This document shows, one piece after another, positions 46,825 through 54,957 of a DNA stretch of 64,000 nucleotides. The position numbers and the translations under genes are program-made. The notes under the pieces are model-generated. The model was not told where the DNA came from and ran no database searches. It was given only the letters and a program-made list of their open reading frames with translations. Numbering within the stretch: position 1 is the stretch's first letter; the number at the start of each line of letters is the position of its first letter. The stretch is taken from contig NZ_MU158689.1 of the NCBI RefSeq assembly GCF_015209965.1, forward strand, positions 2,195,667 through 2,259,666, in the 5' to 3' direction. Source of the DNA: Sphingobacterium pedocola. Lineage in GTDB: Bacteria > Bacteroidota > Bacteroidia > Sphingobacteriales > Sphingobacteriaceae.

Positions 46825-46855
46825 AAACTCCCGAGGCATTACGCCCCGGGAGTTT
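46825..46855. terminator. Bidirectional terminator
   Basis: AAACTCCCG (46825-46833) pairs with CGGGAGTTT (46847-46855), followed by GTTTT. It separates the plus-strand TIG operon from the minus-strand phage-like cassette. Confidence 0.75.
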
Positions 46856-46858
46856 GTT

Positions 46859-47035
46859 TTAGTACCGCCGCCGTCGCCGTCTGCCCTGCAACAGGCGACT
46901 CACTAGGTAACTTACCGCAGCTCCGATAGCGGCCATTAGCGCGGTATGCAACATATTAGACCAGTCGAAACTATTCCAGATGGAACACAGCGTTCCACCT
47001 AGGGTACCTGCCTGTACATTATTCAGTGGCCTCAT
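46859..47035 (-). CDS. Tiny membrane protein with Arg-rich tail
   Basis: A 58-residue protein. Start chosen at 47035 because a strong Shine-Dalgarno (GGAGGGAGGTG) lies directly upstream, rare in this phylum. The body has a two-Gly-rich stretch, then one membrane helix (MLHTALMAAIGAAVSYLVS) and ends in GRRRRRRY. One TM plus a basic tail recalls phage holins or small toxins, but no family match is claimed. Decayed relatives lie at 41332-41605. Confidence 0.6.
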   Translation of the reverse strand: MRPLNNVQAGTLGGTLCSIWNSFDWSNMLHTALMAAIGAAVSYLVSRLLQGRRRRRRY

Positions 47036-47357
47036 CACCTCCCTCCTTTCTTTCTGCAATATCAACCTCCGCTTGTTCGTCGTCATCAATATAACCGATG
47101 ATGACCTTGCCTTCTTCGCTATTCTTCTGATCCCGGATTCCTGCTTCCTGTTTCCCGTCATCCGATCCCTGATCCCCGGTTCCCGACCCCTGCTTCCCGA
47201 TCCCCGATTCCTGGTCCCCCTTACCCAGTACCGATTCAATAACGCCCAGCCCGACGGCTACGTATTTTAGAATGTTCAATGCCTTTCCCGGCAATTTGAT
47301 TGGAGCCAGCAGTACCACCTGTACCGCTTGGCTTATTTTGTTTATAATGTTTTTCAT
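47019..47357 (-). CDS. Small amphipathic/membrane protein with low-complexity insert
   Basis: A 112-residue protein. The N-terminus (KISQAVQVVLLAPIKLPGKA, then ILKYVAVGLGVIESVLG) is hydrophobic. Residues about 50-85 are a GDQ/GKQ/GIRDQ low-complexity stretch encoded by a run of CCCGATCCCTG-like repeats. The acidic end overlaps the start of the 58-residue gene. No recognised family. Confidence 0.5.
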   Translation of the reverse strand: MKNIINKISQAVQVVLLAPIKLPGKALNILKYVAVGLGVIESVLGKGDQESGIGKQGSGTGDQGSDDGKQEAGIRDQKNSEEGKVIIGYIDDDEQAEVDIAERKEGGDEATE

Positions 47358-47359
47358 TT

Positions 47360-47797
47360 CTACTTTGCGGATTCGCGAATTTGCCTATCTGCGTATTCGC
47401 CTATTACCAAAAACACTTCTGCTTCCATATCCCAGAGGCTGTACACCAGTGCTTTGAGCTTTTCCAACGCTTTACGGCTGTGGTCGCCTGTGCCTTCCCC
47501 GGTGAGCGTCGTAACCGGAGCGATGCAGCCGCGCAGATCACGCTCGGCATTATTAGCCGCATGGATCAGGATTGCTTCGCGGCCGAGTACATTCGGGATG
47601 CCGATCTGCTCCCCGTTCTTCGGGTAGATTTTTTTCTCTAGTTTGTACCGTCCTTCCAGTATGCAGCTCAGCCGCCGCAGGTTGTTCCGATCCGGTAGTT
47701 CTATGGTATGACAAATATGTTCACCTTTATAGGTGATGGTTCCGTTTGTTCCCTTCTCTCCGTATTTCCGTCGGAGATAGAGTGTTGCTGTATTCAT
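47360..47797 (-). CDS. DUF5675 family protein
   Basis: A 145-residue protein with the DUF5675 layout: ATLYLRRKYGEKGTNGTITY, IELPDRNNLRRLSCILEGRY and AILIHAANNAERDLRGCIAP. The last segment, His then Arg-Gly-Cys, resembles the active-site order of YkuD L,D-transpeptidases. DUF5675 genes are often found in phage-like or tail-like sets. It begins the run of small genes down to 46859. Confidence 0.75.
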   Translation of the reverse strand: MNTATLYLRRKYGEKGTNGTITYKGEHICHTIELPDRNNLRRLSCILEGRYKLEKKIYPKNGEQIGIPNVLGREAILIHAANNAERDLRGCIAPVTTLTGEGTGDHSRKALEKLKALVYSLWDMEAEVFLVIGEYADRQIRESAK

Positions 47798-48120
47798 TAG
47801 TATTGAGTATTGAGTATTAAGTAGTGAGTATTAAGCAGTGGGTATTAAGACCTAAACCGTCATTGCGAACCGAAGCTTGGGGATATGTCGTGGAGTGAAG
47901 CAATCTATAAAGATCGCCGCGTCGTTCCTCCTCGCGATGACGGACATCAAACCTGTCGTCATTGCGAACCGAAGCTTGGGGATATGAGGTGGAGTGAAGC
48001 AATCCATAAAAAGATTGCTTCGTCGTTCCTCCTCGCAAAGACGAGAAGAAACATCTCCCGACCTCTAACTCCTTCCACCTAACCCCTAGTCACCAATCAC
48101 TAGTCACCGGTCACCGATCA
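47798..48120. repeat. Repeat-filled intergenic space
   Basis: Three kinds of repeat and no gene: a tandem (A)GTATTGA/GTATTAA microrepeat (about 47798-47850); two REP-like units (47858-47942 and 47957-48043) that share CGTCATTGCGAACCGAAGC and end in a diverged inverted half; and a CACCAATCACTAGTCACC-like repeat (about 48070-48118), also seen near 41515. Confidence 0.8.
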
Positions 48121-48882
48121 CTACGGCACATCCACCTGCACAACCGTTAATGCATTGTACATACCGTTTGAAAGCGGATAGTACCCTCCATTTACATGTT
48201 GCAAATAGCTGATCCCCATCAATAGGATTACCCCACTTTCTGCCTGCGGCAATAGCTGTACGCTAAGCGTTTCGGCTGCGGATACTTCGCTTTTTCCGAT
48301 GTCCAGGTAGGTTGACCGTGCGATGGATATCTCATCCGCATCGGGATTCTGCGCATCGAATTCTGCCGCGACAAGCTGGATCTGTACGTGGGTAGCGCCT
48401 TCTAAAGCTTTGATCACTTTTTTCGCAGTCATTTCGGGCAGTTCGAAAATGCCCTCACCACTGCTTCGGTCGTAGACCGGCCGCGCTTTCATAAAAAAGA
48501 CTTCGCCTAGCTGTGCTCTGAGGTTGCACTCTACCCCCACCAGCTGCGGTAGATTGGCAACCAGTACCTTCCGCTCGCCCCGCGCATTTTCATCATCCAA
48601 TTTTAAGACGCGGTGCATGCGGCCAGTAAGCCTTCGGCTAAACTGCGGGTCAGCACCCTGTGCCAGCAACTCGCGAAGCTGGTTACGAAACTGTTTGGAA
48701 CCATTTGCGGCACGGCCGAACTCCTGGCCGTTTTCTTTGGTTCGTTGGAAACGCGGATCGTTGTTGATCTGATCTTTGGTAGGCCCGGTCTTCATACGAG
48801 CCTGATAACCGCGTTTGTCTTTGTAGAAGGAAAGATCCCCGATCTTACCGTTCAACTTGATTAAACTTTCTTGTCTTGCCAT
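48121..48882 (-). CDS. Conserved hypothetical protein of a phage-like cassette
   Basis: A 253-residue protein. The N-terminus (MARQESLIKLNGKIGDLSFY) and following GPTKDQINNDPRFQRTKENG are strongly basic and conserved-looking; the rest is beta-rich without membrane helices. I do not recognise a domain. It lies upstream of the DUF5675 gene, separated by repeats, and I believe the two often co-occur in related genomes. A structural role in a phage or tail remnant is possible. Confidence 0.6.
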   Translation of the reverse strand: MARQESLIKLNGKIGDLSFYKDKRGYQARMKTGPTKDQINNDPRFQRTKENGQEFGRAANGSKQFRNQLRELLAQGADPQFSRRLTGRMHRVLKLDDENARGERKVLVANLPQLVGVECNLRAQLGEVFFMKARPVYDRSSGEGIFELPEMTAKKVIKALEGATHVQIQLVAAEFDAQNPDADEISIARSTYLDIGKSEVSAAETLSVQLLPQAESGVILLMGISYLQHVNGGYYPLSNGMYNALTVVQVDVP

Positions 48883-49254
48883 GATATTATATCGTAAATG
48901 ACATCACAAAGGTGTGGTATCAAAAAGTAGGCGCTGTCCCAAATGTCCCCTTTTGGGTATAAATAGGGTCGGATGTATCCATATGGGGTCAAATGGGGTC
49001 AAATGTCCTTCGGAATATCAATAAATGGTTTGTAACTTTAGGTTAACAAAAAAGGCATAACTTATTATAAACAATCTGCAGTTATTCGCCTAGTACTCGC
49101 TCCGTATTCGTTAAGTATACGCTAAGTATAGATATAGTATTAGAAATGAAGATGGAAAAAAGTACTTTAAACACGCTTTATCACTATTGAACCTATATGG
49201 AAACAACAAAAAAACACATCGTAAATATTAACCATTAGTCAAAAACAGATCATT
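48883..49254. promoter_or_regulatory. Divergent control region with GGGTC repeats
   Basis: Between the 253-residue gene and the small gene at 49255. ATGGGGTCAA occurs twice in tandem (48983-49002) next to a related ATAGGGTC (48963 region), and CCCAAA (48938-48943) pairs with TTTGGG (48952-48957). These look like operator repeats. No small gene is supported. Confidence 0.4.
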
Positions 49255-49452
49255 ATGAATGAACGCGTTTGCATTTATGCAAAAGACATCAGTGTCCTCT
49301 TGGGGAAGAGTTACAAACAGTCCGTACGGATCCTTCGTACGATGAAAGATGCGTATGGAAAAGATGCCCAACAGTACCTTACGCTCGAAGAGTTTTCGGA
49401 TTACACGGGTATTGATATGGAGATCATCCGGGCTAAGTGCCTAAAAAGGTAA
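49255..49452 (+). CDS. Small conserved hypothetical protein
   Basis: A 65-residue protein (MNERVCIYAKDISVLLGKSY) with predicted helices and a possible HTH (SYKQSVRILRTMKDAYGKDA, FSDYTGIDMEIIRAKCL). I believe similar small proteins are common in Sphingobacteria, but no function is known to me. Confidence 0.55.
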   Translation: MNERVCIYAKDISVLLGKSYKQSVRILRTMKDAYGKDAQQYLTLEEFSDYTGIDMEIIRAKCLKR

Positions 49453-49551
49453 GCTCAATGTATACCTGATGTCGACATCCAACTTTGGTTATTTTTCTTT
49501 TTCTACATTTTATATCAATATCCGAAGGATTGTTTACATCATCACCGTATC

Positions 49552-50463
49552 CTACCTATCTCCCCTAATTTCGCTTGGACGAGCATTGTACCAGTCCAGA
49601 AATTTTTTCACGTAGGTTTTATTCAGTTTCAAGTTTCCCGAAAATGGAGCGTGAAGATAAATAAGCCGCGTACGGCTTTCACCTTTTTCTACTCGGTCTA
49701 TGATATTGTACCGCACGATAAAGGACGAGGTACAAAAAAAGCGAGGATCATTGATCAACCTTTCTTTGACATCTTTGAGTGCTCTAAATTCAAAATTATA
49801 ATCATCCGCACTTTTATCATATCCCTTTACGCGCTTCCCGACCATATCAAAGAGATAAAAATCGTTGAGTACCAGTTCGTATTCTGTCCTGTTGCGATAG
49901 GCTTTCACCAACGTAGAAGCAGGCAAGTCTTCTTTCTGTTCTTCTTCCGATTGGACATAGATTTTAAGCTGCATGGACTGCGCACGCAGCAGCCGTATCC
50001 TGTAGGCTCTAAAGATTACCACGGCGGCTTCTAAAGTGTATAATACCACTTCCACAAGCAATACGATCAGCAGTGCGCCTATCACGATCGGCAGAACAAG
50101 TTTTATATATCCGCTGAGCGAAAACGCCCGTTGGTGGCTGACGAAATAAAGCCATCCAAATAGTATGGAAGCGAATGTGGGGACGACAAGGCCCTTCAGA
50201 ATAAACAAGGCTAATACAGATTTACTCGAGCTAAATTGCGATAGCCTAGGCTTTTTATAGCGTAGCAATGCGCCTGTTGCCCAGAACAGTAAAAAGAAGC
50301 CCACGAGGTGTAAAAAAAATTGTATTGGAAATCCGTCGACGCCAAATATCTCAAAAAATCCTTCCGGTTCACCATAAGAAAGCACGATGTGAGCGGCTAA
50401 AATGGCAACGCCGGTGCGGCATGAAAATATGACGGCTTTTCGTCGGTTGTACAGGTTCTGCAT
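49552..50463 (-). CDS. Membrane-bound LytTR-domain regulator
   Basis: A 303-residue protein with four membrane segments in the first 155 residues (for example FFLHLVGFFLLFWATGALL and LVLPIVIGALLIVLLVEVVL), then a linker and a LytTR DNA-binding domain (FRALKDVKERLINDPRFFCT, SFIVRYNIIDRVE, LNKTYVKKFLDWYN). This is a one-component membrane sensor/regulator. Targets are unknown; the nearest genes are the small gene at 49255 and the pair at 50640-51563. Confidence 0.8.
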   Translation of the reverse strand: MQNLYNRRKAVIFSCRTGVAILAAHIVLSYGEPEGFFEIFGVDGFPIQFFLHLVGFFLLFWATGALLRYKKPRLSQFSSSKSVLALFILKGLVVPTFASILFGWLYFVSHQRAFSLSGYIKLVLPIVIGALLIVLLVEVVLYTLEAAVVIFRAYRIRLLRAQSMQLKIYVQSEEEQKEDLPASTLVKAYRNRTEYELVLNDFYLFDMVGKRVKGYDKSADDYNFEFRALKDVKERLINDPRFFCTSSFIVRYNIIDRVEKGESRTRLIYLHAPFSGNLKLNKTYVKKFLDWYNARPSEIRGDR

Positions 50464-50639
50464 AAGTATAAATTTGGGTTGAGCATGTAGTAGGTCAGTA
50501 TAGTAACTGTCCAGAATATCGCCTTTGCGTCTAAAATGTCGCCATAAGCAATCACGAACTTACGAATAAAATCGGGTTTTTTCTACTTTAGAATTCGATT
50601 TAAATTATTTAATCATTTAATACTATAACAATTTAAACA

Positions 50640-51014
50640 ATGAGCAATGTAATGTATTCGTTCGACACGCAAGGCGTGGACGCGAAAATGAAAGATCTTT
50701 ATGCAAAACCTGATGCAGCAATCGAGGCCGAAGCGGTATCGGTATCCAGCGACTTTGTTGCCTGGATCGTCCTGAATTTTTATTTAACCGAAGAGCAGGT
50801 GATCTACCTCAAATCCTTGGGACCAGCATTTGCCGAATCGAATGGCAATGACCTGGCATTTGCTTTTCGAAACCGGTTAGATGTGACGCTTACCAAAGGA
50901 GATATCAGTGCCCGTACCATCAAGTTCATCCGAAAAGAACAAAATGTTACGACCGTCTCGGAACCTGAGCAAGCAAGCGACATAGCGGGCAGCATTGATT
51001 ACTACATTAGTTAA
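50640..51014 (+). CDS. Hypothetical protein
   Basis: A 124-residue soluble, mildly acidic protein (MSNVMYSFDTQGVDAKMKDL, VAWIVLNFYLTEEQVIYLKS). Not recognised. It is 9 bases upstream of the Crp-like gene and likely cotranscribed with it. Confidence 0.6.
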   Translation: MSNVMYSFDTQGVDAKMKDLYAKPDAAIEAEAVSVSSDFVAWIVLNFYLTEEQVIYLKSLGPAFAESNGNDLAFAFRNRLDVTLTKGDISARTIKFIRKEQNVTTVSEPEQASDIAGSIDYYIS

Positions 51015-51023
51015 GCAAATAGT

Positions 51024-51563
51024 ATGGTCCAAAACACAGATGCAAAAAACAGTTTAATCCAAACACTGCGATCGTATATAGATATATCTGAAACACTCGA
51101 ACGGCAGCTCCGTGAGCGAACAGCCGTGAGAAAGATAGGGAACAACAGAAATTTGTCATTATATGAGGACGCGCATTTCTTCGTCGATACCGGTTTAGTG
51201 AAGAAACAGCATACAGAGCACGATGACGTAACCCATTTCATAGCAGATCATGATTTCGGGATCTTCCATTCAGCAGGGCTGAGTTACGAACTGCTGACAC
51301 TCGAACCGACTACTCTGGTAACGATTCATGCCGAAGATTTGACGAGTATACTCGCACAAAATCCAGGACTGCTGGCGGCATATCAAAAACTGTTACTGTT
51401 TTGGGCCATGCAACGCTTAGCGCGCAACGAGTTATTAAACCTGGGTGCCAGCGAACGCAAACAACATTTCATCCGTCATAACCGGAAAATCGTAAATCGC
51501 GTACCGAACAAGGATATCGCTTCATATTTAAAGATGACGCCCAATTACTACAGTTCGCTATGA
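51024..51563 (+). CDS. Crp/Fnr-family-like regulator
   Basis: A 179-residue protein with the Crp/Fnr build of small Bacteroidota regulators: helical start, a cNMP-like beta region (FFVDTGLVKKQ), a dimer helix (KLLLFWAMQRLARNELLNLG) and a C-terminal helix-turn-helix that stops at IASYLKMTPNYYSSL. Relatives normally run about ten residues further (ESLSRIRKK), so it may be slightly truncated at the recognition helix. Confidence 0.7.
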   Translation: MVQNTDAKNSLIQTLRSYIDISETLERQLRERTAVRKIGNNRNLSLYEDAHFFVDTGLVKKQHTEHDDVTHFIADHDFGIFHSAGLSYELLTLEPTTLVTIHAEDLTSILAQNPGLLAAYQKLLLFWAMQRLARNELLNLGASERKQHFIRHNRKIVNRVPNKDIASYLKMTPNYYSSL

Positions 51564-51691
51564 GCAGGCAGGGTGCATTCAATCAACTACTACAAAATTG
51601 TAGTTTGAGTCCTACGATTTTGTAAAAGGATGATACGCCATCGCCCGTAATTTAGCCAATAGAAAAAGAAAGAAATAACCGAAGTACAGAC

Positions 51692-51931
51692 ATGAACGCA
51701 CGAAGCAACAGTTTAAGATTTCTACCGCAGCAGCTACCAACACCAGATGATAGCTCCAACATCGGCCTCTTGCCGATGAGCTACTTCTCTATGAGAGACA
51801 GGCAAGCGCTAGCGGATAGCAGTTTTAATGAGCTTGCTTTTTGCACAGGCCCTGCGCTATGGCGTTGGCGTAAGTTTGCGCTCTTCCCCCGCGGGCGGGG
51901 CGGGGAAAATATTCAAGACCGCTTGCTATAA
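51692..51931 (+). CDS. Doubtful small ORF
   Basis: A 79-residue frame (MNARSNSLRFLPQQLPTPDD) with odd composition and a GC-rich end. It has no clear ribosome binding site and no recognised family. It lies in the space before the small two-Cys protein and could be a leader; low confidence. Confidence 0.25.
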   Translation: MNARSNSLRFLPQQLPTPDDSSNIGLLPMSYFSMRDRQALADSSFNELAFCTGPALWRWRKFALFPRGRGGENIQDRLL

Positions 51932-51940
51932 AAAAAGCAA

Positions 51941-51961
51941 TGCCCCCGGAAGCCGGAGGCA
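51941..51961 (-). terminator. Hairpin with T-run on minus strand
   Basis: TGCCcCCGG pairs with CCGGaGGCA around AAG. On the minus strand it is followed by a T-run, although no minus-strand gene ends here. It may act as an attenuator or antisense terminator. Confidence 0.4.
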
Positions 51962-52035
51962 CAGCGGCCAACATGCGAGTAACATGTTGTAACCTTATAA
52001 ATCTAAGTAAAGATAGTTAAAAAACGGAGGTCATT

Positions 52036-52260
52036 ATGGCTTGGTTTTCATTGAATCCAGGTGGTGATCCTACGCAACCGAACGACTATACATTACAATC
52101 TAGCGAACCTACTTGTAGTGGACAAAATCAAATCTGCGCAGTGCAGGCAAATCCTGACGGGTCAAATAACCCGCAGTTGACAGCAGCACTCAAAGATGAA
52201 ATGATTGATGCACTACACAATAGAACAGCTACTGATAATGTAAGTCTTAGGAATGCGTAA
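52036..52260 (+). CDS. Small two-cysteine protein with strong Shine-Dalgarno
   Basis: A 74-residue protein starting MAWFSLNPGGDPTQPNDYTL with Cys in PTCSGQNQICAVQ and a helical end (LTAALKDEMIDALHNRT). GGAGG at 52026-52030 lies 5 bases before the ATG, rare in Bacteroidota and a sign of strong expression. No signal peptide. It converges on the TlpA gene of a SusCD operon across a shared terminator. I recall similar small proteins near such operons; no known function, and a peptide-precursor or ligand role is speculation. Confidence 0.65.
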   Translation: MAWFSLNPGGDPTQPNDYTLQSSEPTCSGQNQICAVQANPDGSNNPQLTAALKDEMIDALHNRTATDNVSLRNA

Positions 52261-52290
52261 GGATTAATCACCATCAGCGAACGTTTAGGA

Positions 52291-52315
52291 AGGGGTTAGC
52301 GACGAGCTAACCCCT
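52291..52315. terminator. Bidirectional terminator
   Basis: AGGGGTTAGC (52291-52300) pairs with GCTAACCCCT (52306-52315), followed by ATTGTTTTTT. It separates the small two-Cys gene from the TlpA gene. Confidence 0.85.
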
Positions 52316-52323
52316 ATTGTTTT

Positions 52324-53562
52324 TTAATCTTCCTCCTCAACGACCAACACCTTAACTTCTGTTTCCTTCTCTACCAACTTTAAGCCATATGTGCTCAAAA
52401 TTTTATCAAGCTGCTTTCTGTCCTGATAATCAGGGAGCACAAAAAATGTGGACGATTGTACAGCATCGATTACGGGAGGGTACTTCCCGGAGAAATCCAG
52501 CATGAATGCCAACACACCCGTACCCTCAATACTTTGCCCATGGCGAGGAGGGTTTGCAGGTTCTTTGAATGCCCCTTCGATCACGAGCGCATTCATTTTC
52601 TGCGTCGACCAATACACCTTTATTCCCAATAAACTGTTCAGATCATCAACGACAACCTTCGCCTGCTTCGCTAATTCTCTGGATTTTGTATCGTACCGTT
52701 CATAACAGATACCATGCTCGGACAGCCACACCTGGCTTTGTCCATCTTTTCCAAAATAATCGTATAATGTAGAATCTTTAACCTTCCATACGATTCGTTC
52801 CGGCCTTAGAATAAATGTCGGTTTTTCAACCTTGGCAAAAAGGGATGTATAACTACCCAAGATCGGCATATTGTAAAATGATGTTTTGTACATGCCGGTG
52901 ATACTATCCTGCTCATACTTGAATGAAGAGGTAGGCATCCCGTCCTGAAAATCTTGTAGCGATACCGACCCCATTTTACCGTTGTTACCCAAATTATTTT
53001 CTTGCGAAAGCTTACCGTAGTCATTTTTAAACGGCAGCTCAACATGTCCATTTTCAATAAGCTCATCAATTAAAGAACTCTTCACGAAGTCGGCATGTGT
53101 AACGGCTTTCACCGTGTCCATATAGAGCCACGCTACATGTGGAATGGTGCGGTGTGGAAAATATTTCCGCAACAAAGAATCGCTGTAGATCACGGGCAAG
53201 TGGATCTTATGCTCCAGTACGAATTTATTCGATGACCAAAATTTTTCGATGGTTTCCCTATCCTGCCAGGTAACCATTACGATCTGTAACTGGTCTCCCA
53301 TTTCATCTTGCAGCTTTTGCAATTTTGGAAGAGATGCGATACAGCTCACGCAGTATGTATCAAAGAAATCCAATATCACGACTTTGTCTTCGTAATCGCT
53401 CAGCATGATCTTATTCTGCTTATAGAACAGAACCTGTTGCGGATCCAACCGAGGCATCGCTTCCCCTACCCCCAGCTGCTTACTCAAATCCACCTGCTTG
53501 TGTTGAGCATAGCCGACCGCCGCTACGCTCCACAAAATAATATATGCTATAATCTTCTTCAT
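52324..53562 (-). CDS. TlpA-like thioredoxin-fold protein
   Basis: A 412-residue exported protein (signal MKKIIAYIILWSVAAVGYAQ). The TlpA/AhpC-TSA-type domain spans about 30-175 with the redox motif CVSC in VVILDFFDTYCVSCIASLPK. The long C-terminal part includes an STN-like segment (VVVDDLNSLLGIKVYWSTQK). It is the third gene of a SusC-SusD-TlpA operon; such proteins handle disulphides in the periplasm. Confidence 0.85.
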   Translation of the reverse strand: MKKIIAYIILWSVAAVGYAQHKQVDLSKQLGVGEAMPRLDPQQVLFYKQNKIMLSDYEDKVVILDFFDTYCVSCIASLPKLQKLQDEMGDQLQIVMVTWQDRETIEKFWSSNKFVLEHKIHLPVIYSDSLLRKYFPHRTIPHVAWLYMDTVKAVTHADFVKSSLIDELIENGHVELPFKNDYGKLSQENNLGNNGKMGSVSLQDFQDGMPTSSFKYEQDSITGMYKTSFYNMPILGSYTSLFAKVEKPTFILRPERIVWKVKDSTLYDYFGKDGQSQVWLSEHGICYERYDTKSRELAKQAKVVVDDLNSLLGIKVYWSTQKMNALVIEGAFKEPANPPRHGQSIEGTGVLAFMLDFSGKYPPVIDAVQSSTFFVLPDYQDRKQLDKILSTYGLKLVEKETEVKVLVVEEED

Positions 53563-53605
53563 GTTTTATATTCTTATTTATTAACGTTCGGTACGAAGGA
53601 CACAA

Positions 53606-54952
53606 CTACCTCCTATTCTGCTCCATACCAGACTGTTCTATAACGACCAATGGAATTTTGATGGCGTATTTCGGAGAGTTTGGTTCCAACTGGAACTGTT
53701 TACCATCCACCTCACGTACGAGTGTTTTCGCAAATCTGCTGTCCTGATTAAGCCGTTTCAGATCCGACCATCTTCGGCCGCGAAAAACAAGTTCCTTCCT
53801 TCGTTCTTCCAATATGATGGTCAACAGCTTATCGGCATTCGATTCCGTTACGGGTGTAAAAGTGTCACGCGCAAAGCGGTTTTCCAAGAGTTTATTTAGA
53901 TCGCTCAAGGCATTGCTAACGCTTCCGGTCCGTACCGCTGCTTCTGCCCGGATAAGATACAGTTCGGAAGTGGTTAGCCCAACAAATAATCCTCCCGGTG
54001 TATTATCGTACGATCCCTTGAACGCATAGGTTCCCGGATCAGAGGAATTATGACGGAAGAAGGCTTCCTTGCGAATATCAGATTCATCATAAGAACTATA
54101 CAATGCCGTAGCAATACGCCCGAAACCTTGCGATAGCGGATCTGAAATAACACTAACCGCCGGGAATAAAACCTCTGCATTGAATCGCGGGAAAGGTAAA
54201 GCTATGGCCGGACTGATGCTATTATAATCCAACAGCGCGGACTTGAGCGATAAGCACGAATCGGCATAGAGAAACGCGTCGTGATAGTTACCCATATCTA
54301 GCAATACGCGTGCTAATCCCGCATAAGCTGCAGCTTTGGACGGTCGGCCCAGTAATGGTTCGTCATTCGGCAATACCTGTACAGCACGTTTATAGTCGTT
54401 AACGATCTGATCATAAGATTGTGCCAGGGAAGCCCTTACCGATTGATAATCCAGTGCGGGGCTCAGCCGTAATGGAATACCCCATTCCGCTGCTGCTGTT
54501 GCTGTAGAATACGCAGGCGCAAACACCGATGCGAGCTGGTGAAAGGCAAAAGCGCGAAAGAAATATGCGTGACCAGCGACACGCTTGTACCGTTGCTCCT
54601 CTTTCCTCCTATCCAAATCCGCCAACAGCGTTAGCACCTCATTACTACGGTACACTACACGATAACTATTTTGCCACTGCACACTGTTAACGATATCCTC
54701 ATTGGACCAGATATGCGCATTGCGCTCATCCACATCGTAAATGGATTGCCAGTCGGCCGATCGCACAAAATAATCATCTGCCGCTATCTCGCCATACGTT
54801 GGATAGCCCATGTTCATGGTTCCATAATCGTTGAGCAGCAGATCAGCATGGTCCAGTGTTTTGGGGATGGCCATTTTCTGGTCGGGTTTAACATCCAAAA
54901 AACCGGAACAGGAGGCCAAAAGAGCTGTGATTAAGAGATATATTAATTTCAT
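53606..54952 (-). CDS. SusD/RagB-family lipoprotein
   Basis: A 448-residue surface lipoprotein (lipobox LLASC, then SGFLDVKPDQKMAIPKTL). TPR-like helices and the family end (LLTIILEERRKELVFRGRRW, DLKRLNQDSRFA) are clear. It forms the lid of the SusC-like transporter encoded 5 bases upstream. Confidence 0.9.
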   Translation of the reverse strand: MKLIYLLITALLASCSGFLDVKPDQKMAIPKTLDHADLLLNDYGTMNMGYPTYGEIAADDYFVRSADWQSIYDVDERNAHIWSNEDIVNSVQWQNSYRVVYRSNEVLTLLADLDRRKEEQRYKRVAGHAYFFRAFAFHQLASVFAPAYSTATAAAEWGIPLRLSPALDYQSVRASLAQSYDQIVNDYKRAVQVLPNDEPLLGRPSKAAAYAGLARVLLDMGNYHDAFLYADSCLSLKSALLDYNSISPAIALPFPRFNAEVLFPAVSVISDPLSQGFGRIATALYSSYDESDIRKEAFFRHNSSDPGTYAFKGSYDNTPGGLFVGLTTSELYLIRAEAAVRTGSVSNALSDLNKLLENRFARDTFTPVTESNADKLLTIILEERRKELVFRGRRWSDLKRLNQDSRFAKTLVREVDGKQFQLEPNSPKYAIKIPLVVIEQSGMEQNRR

Positions 54953-54957
54953 AGCAT

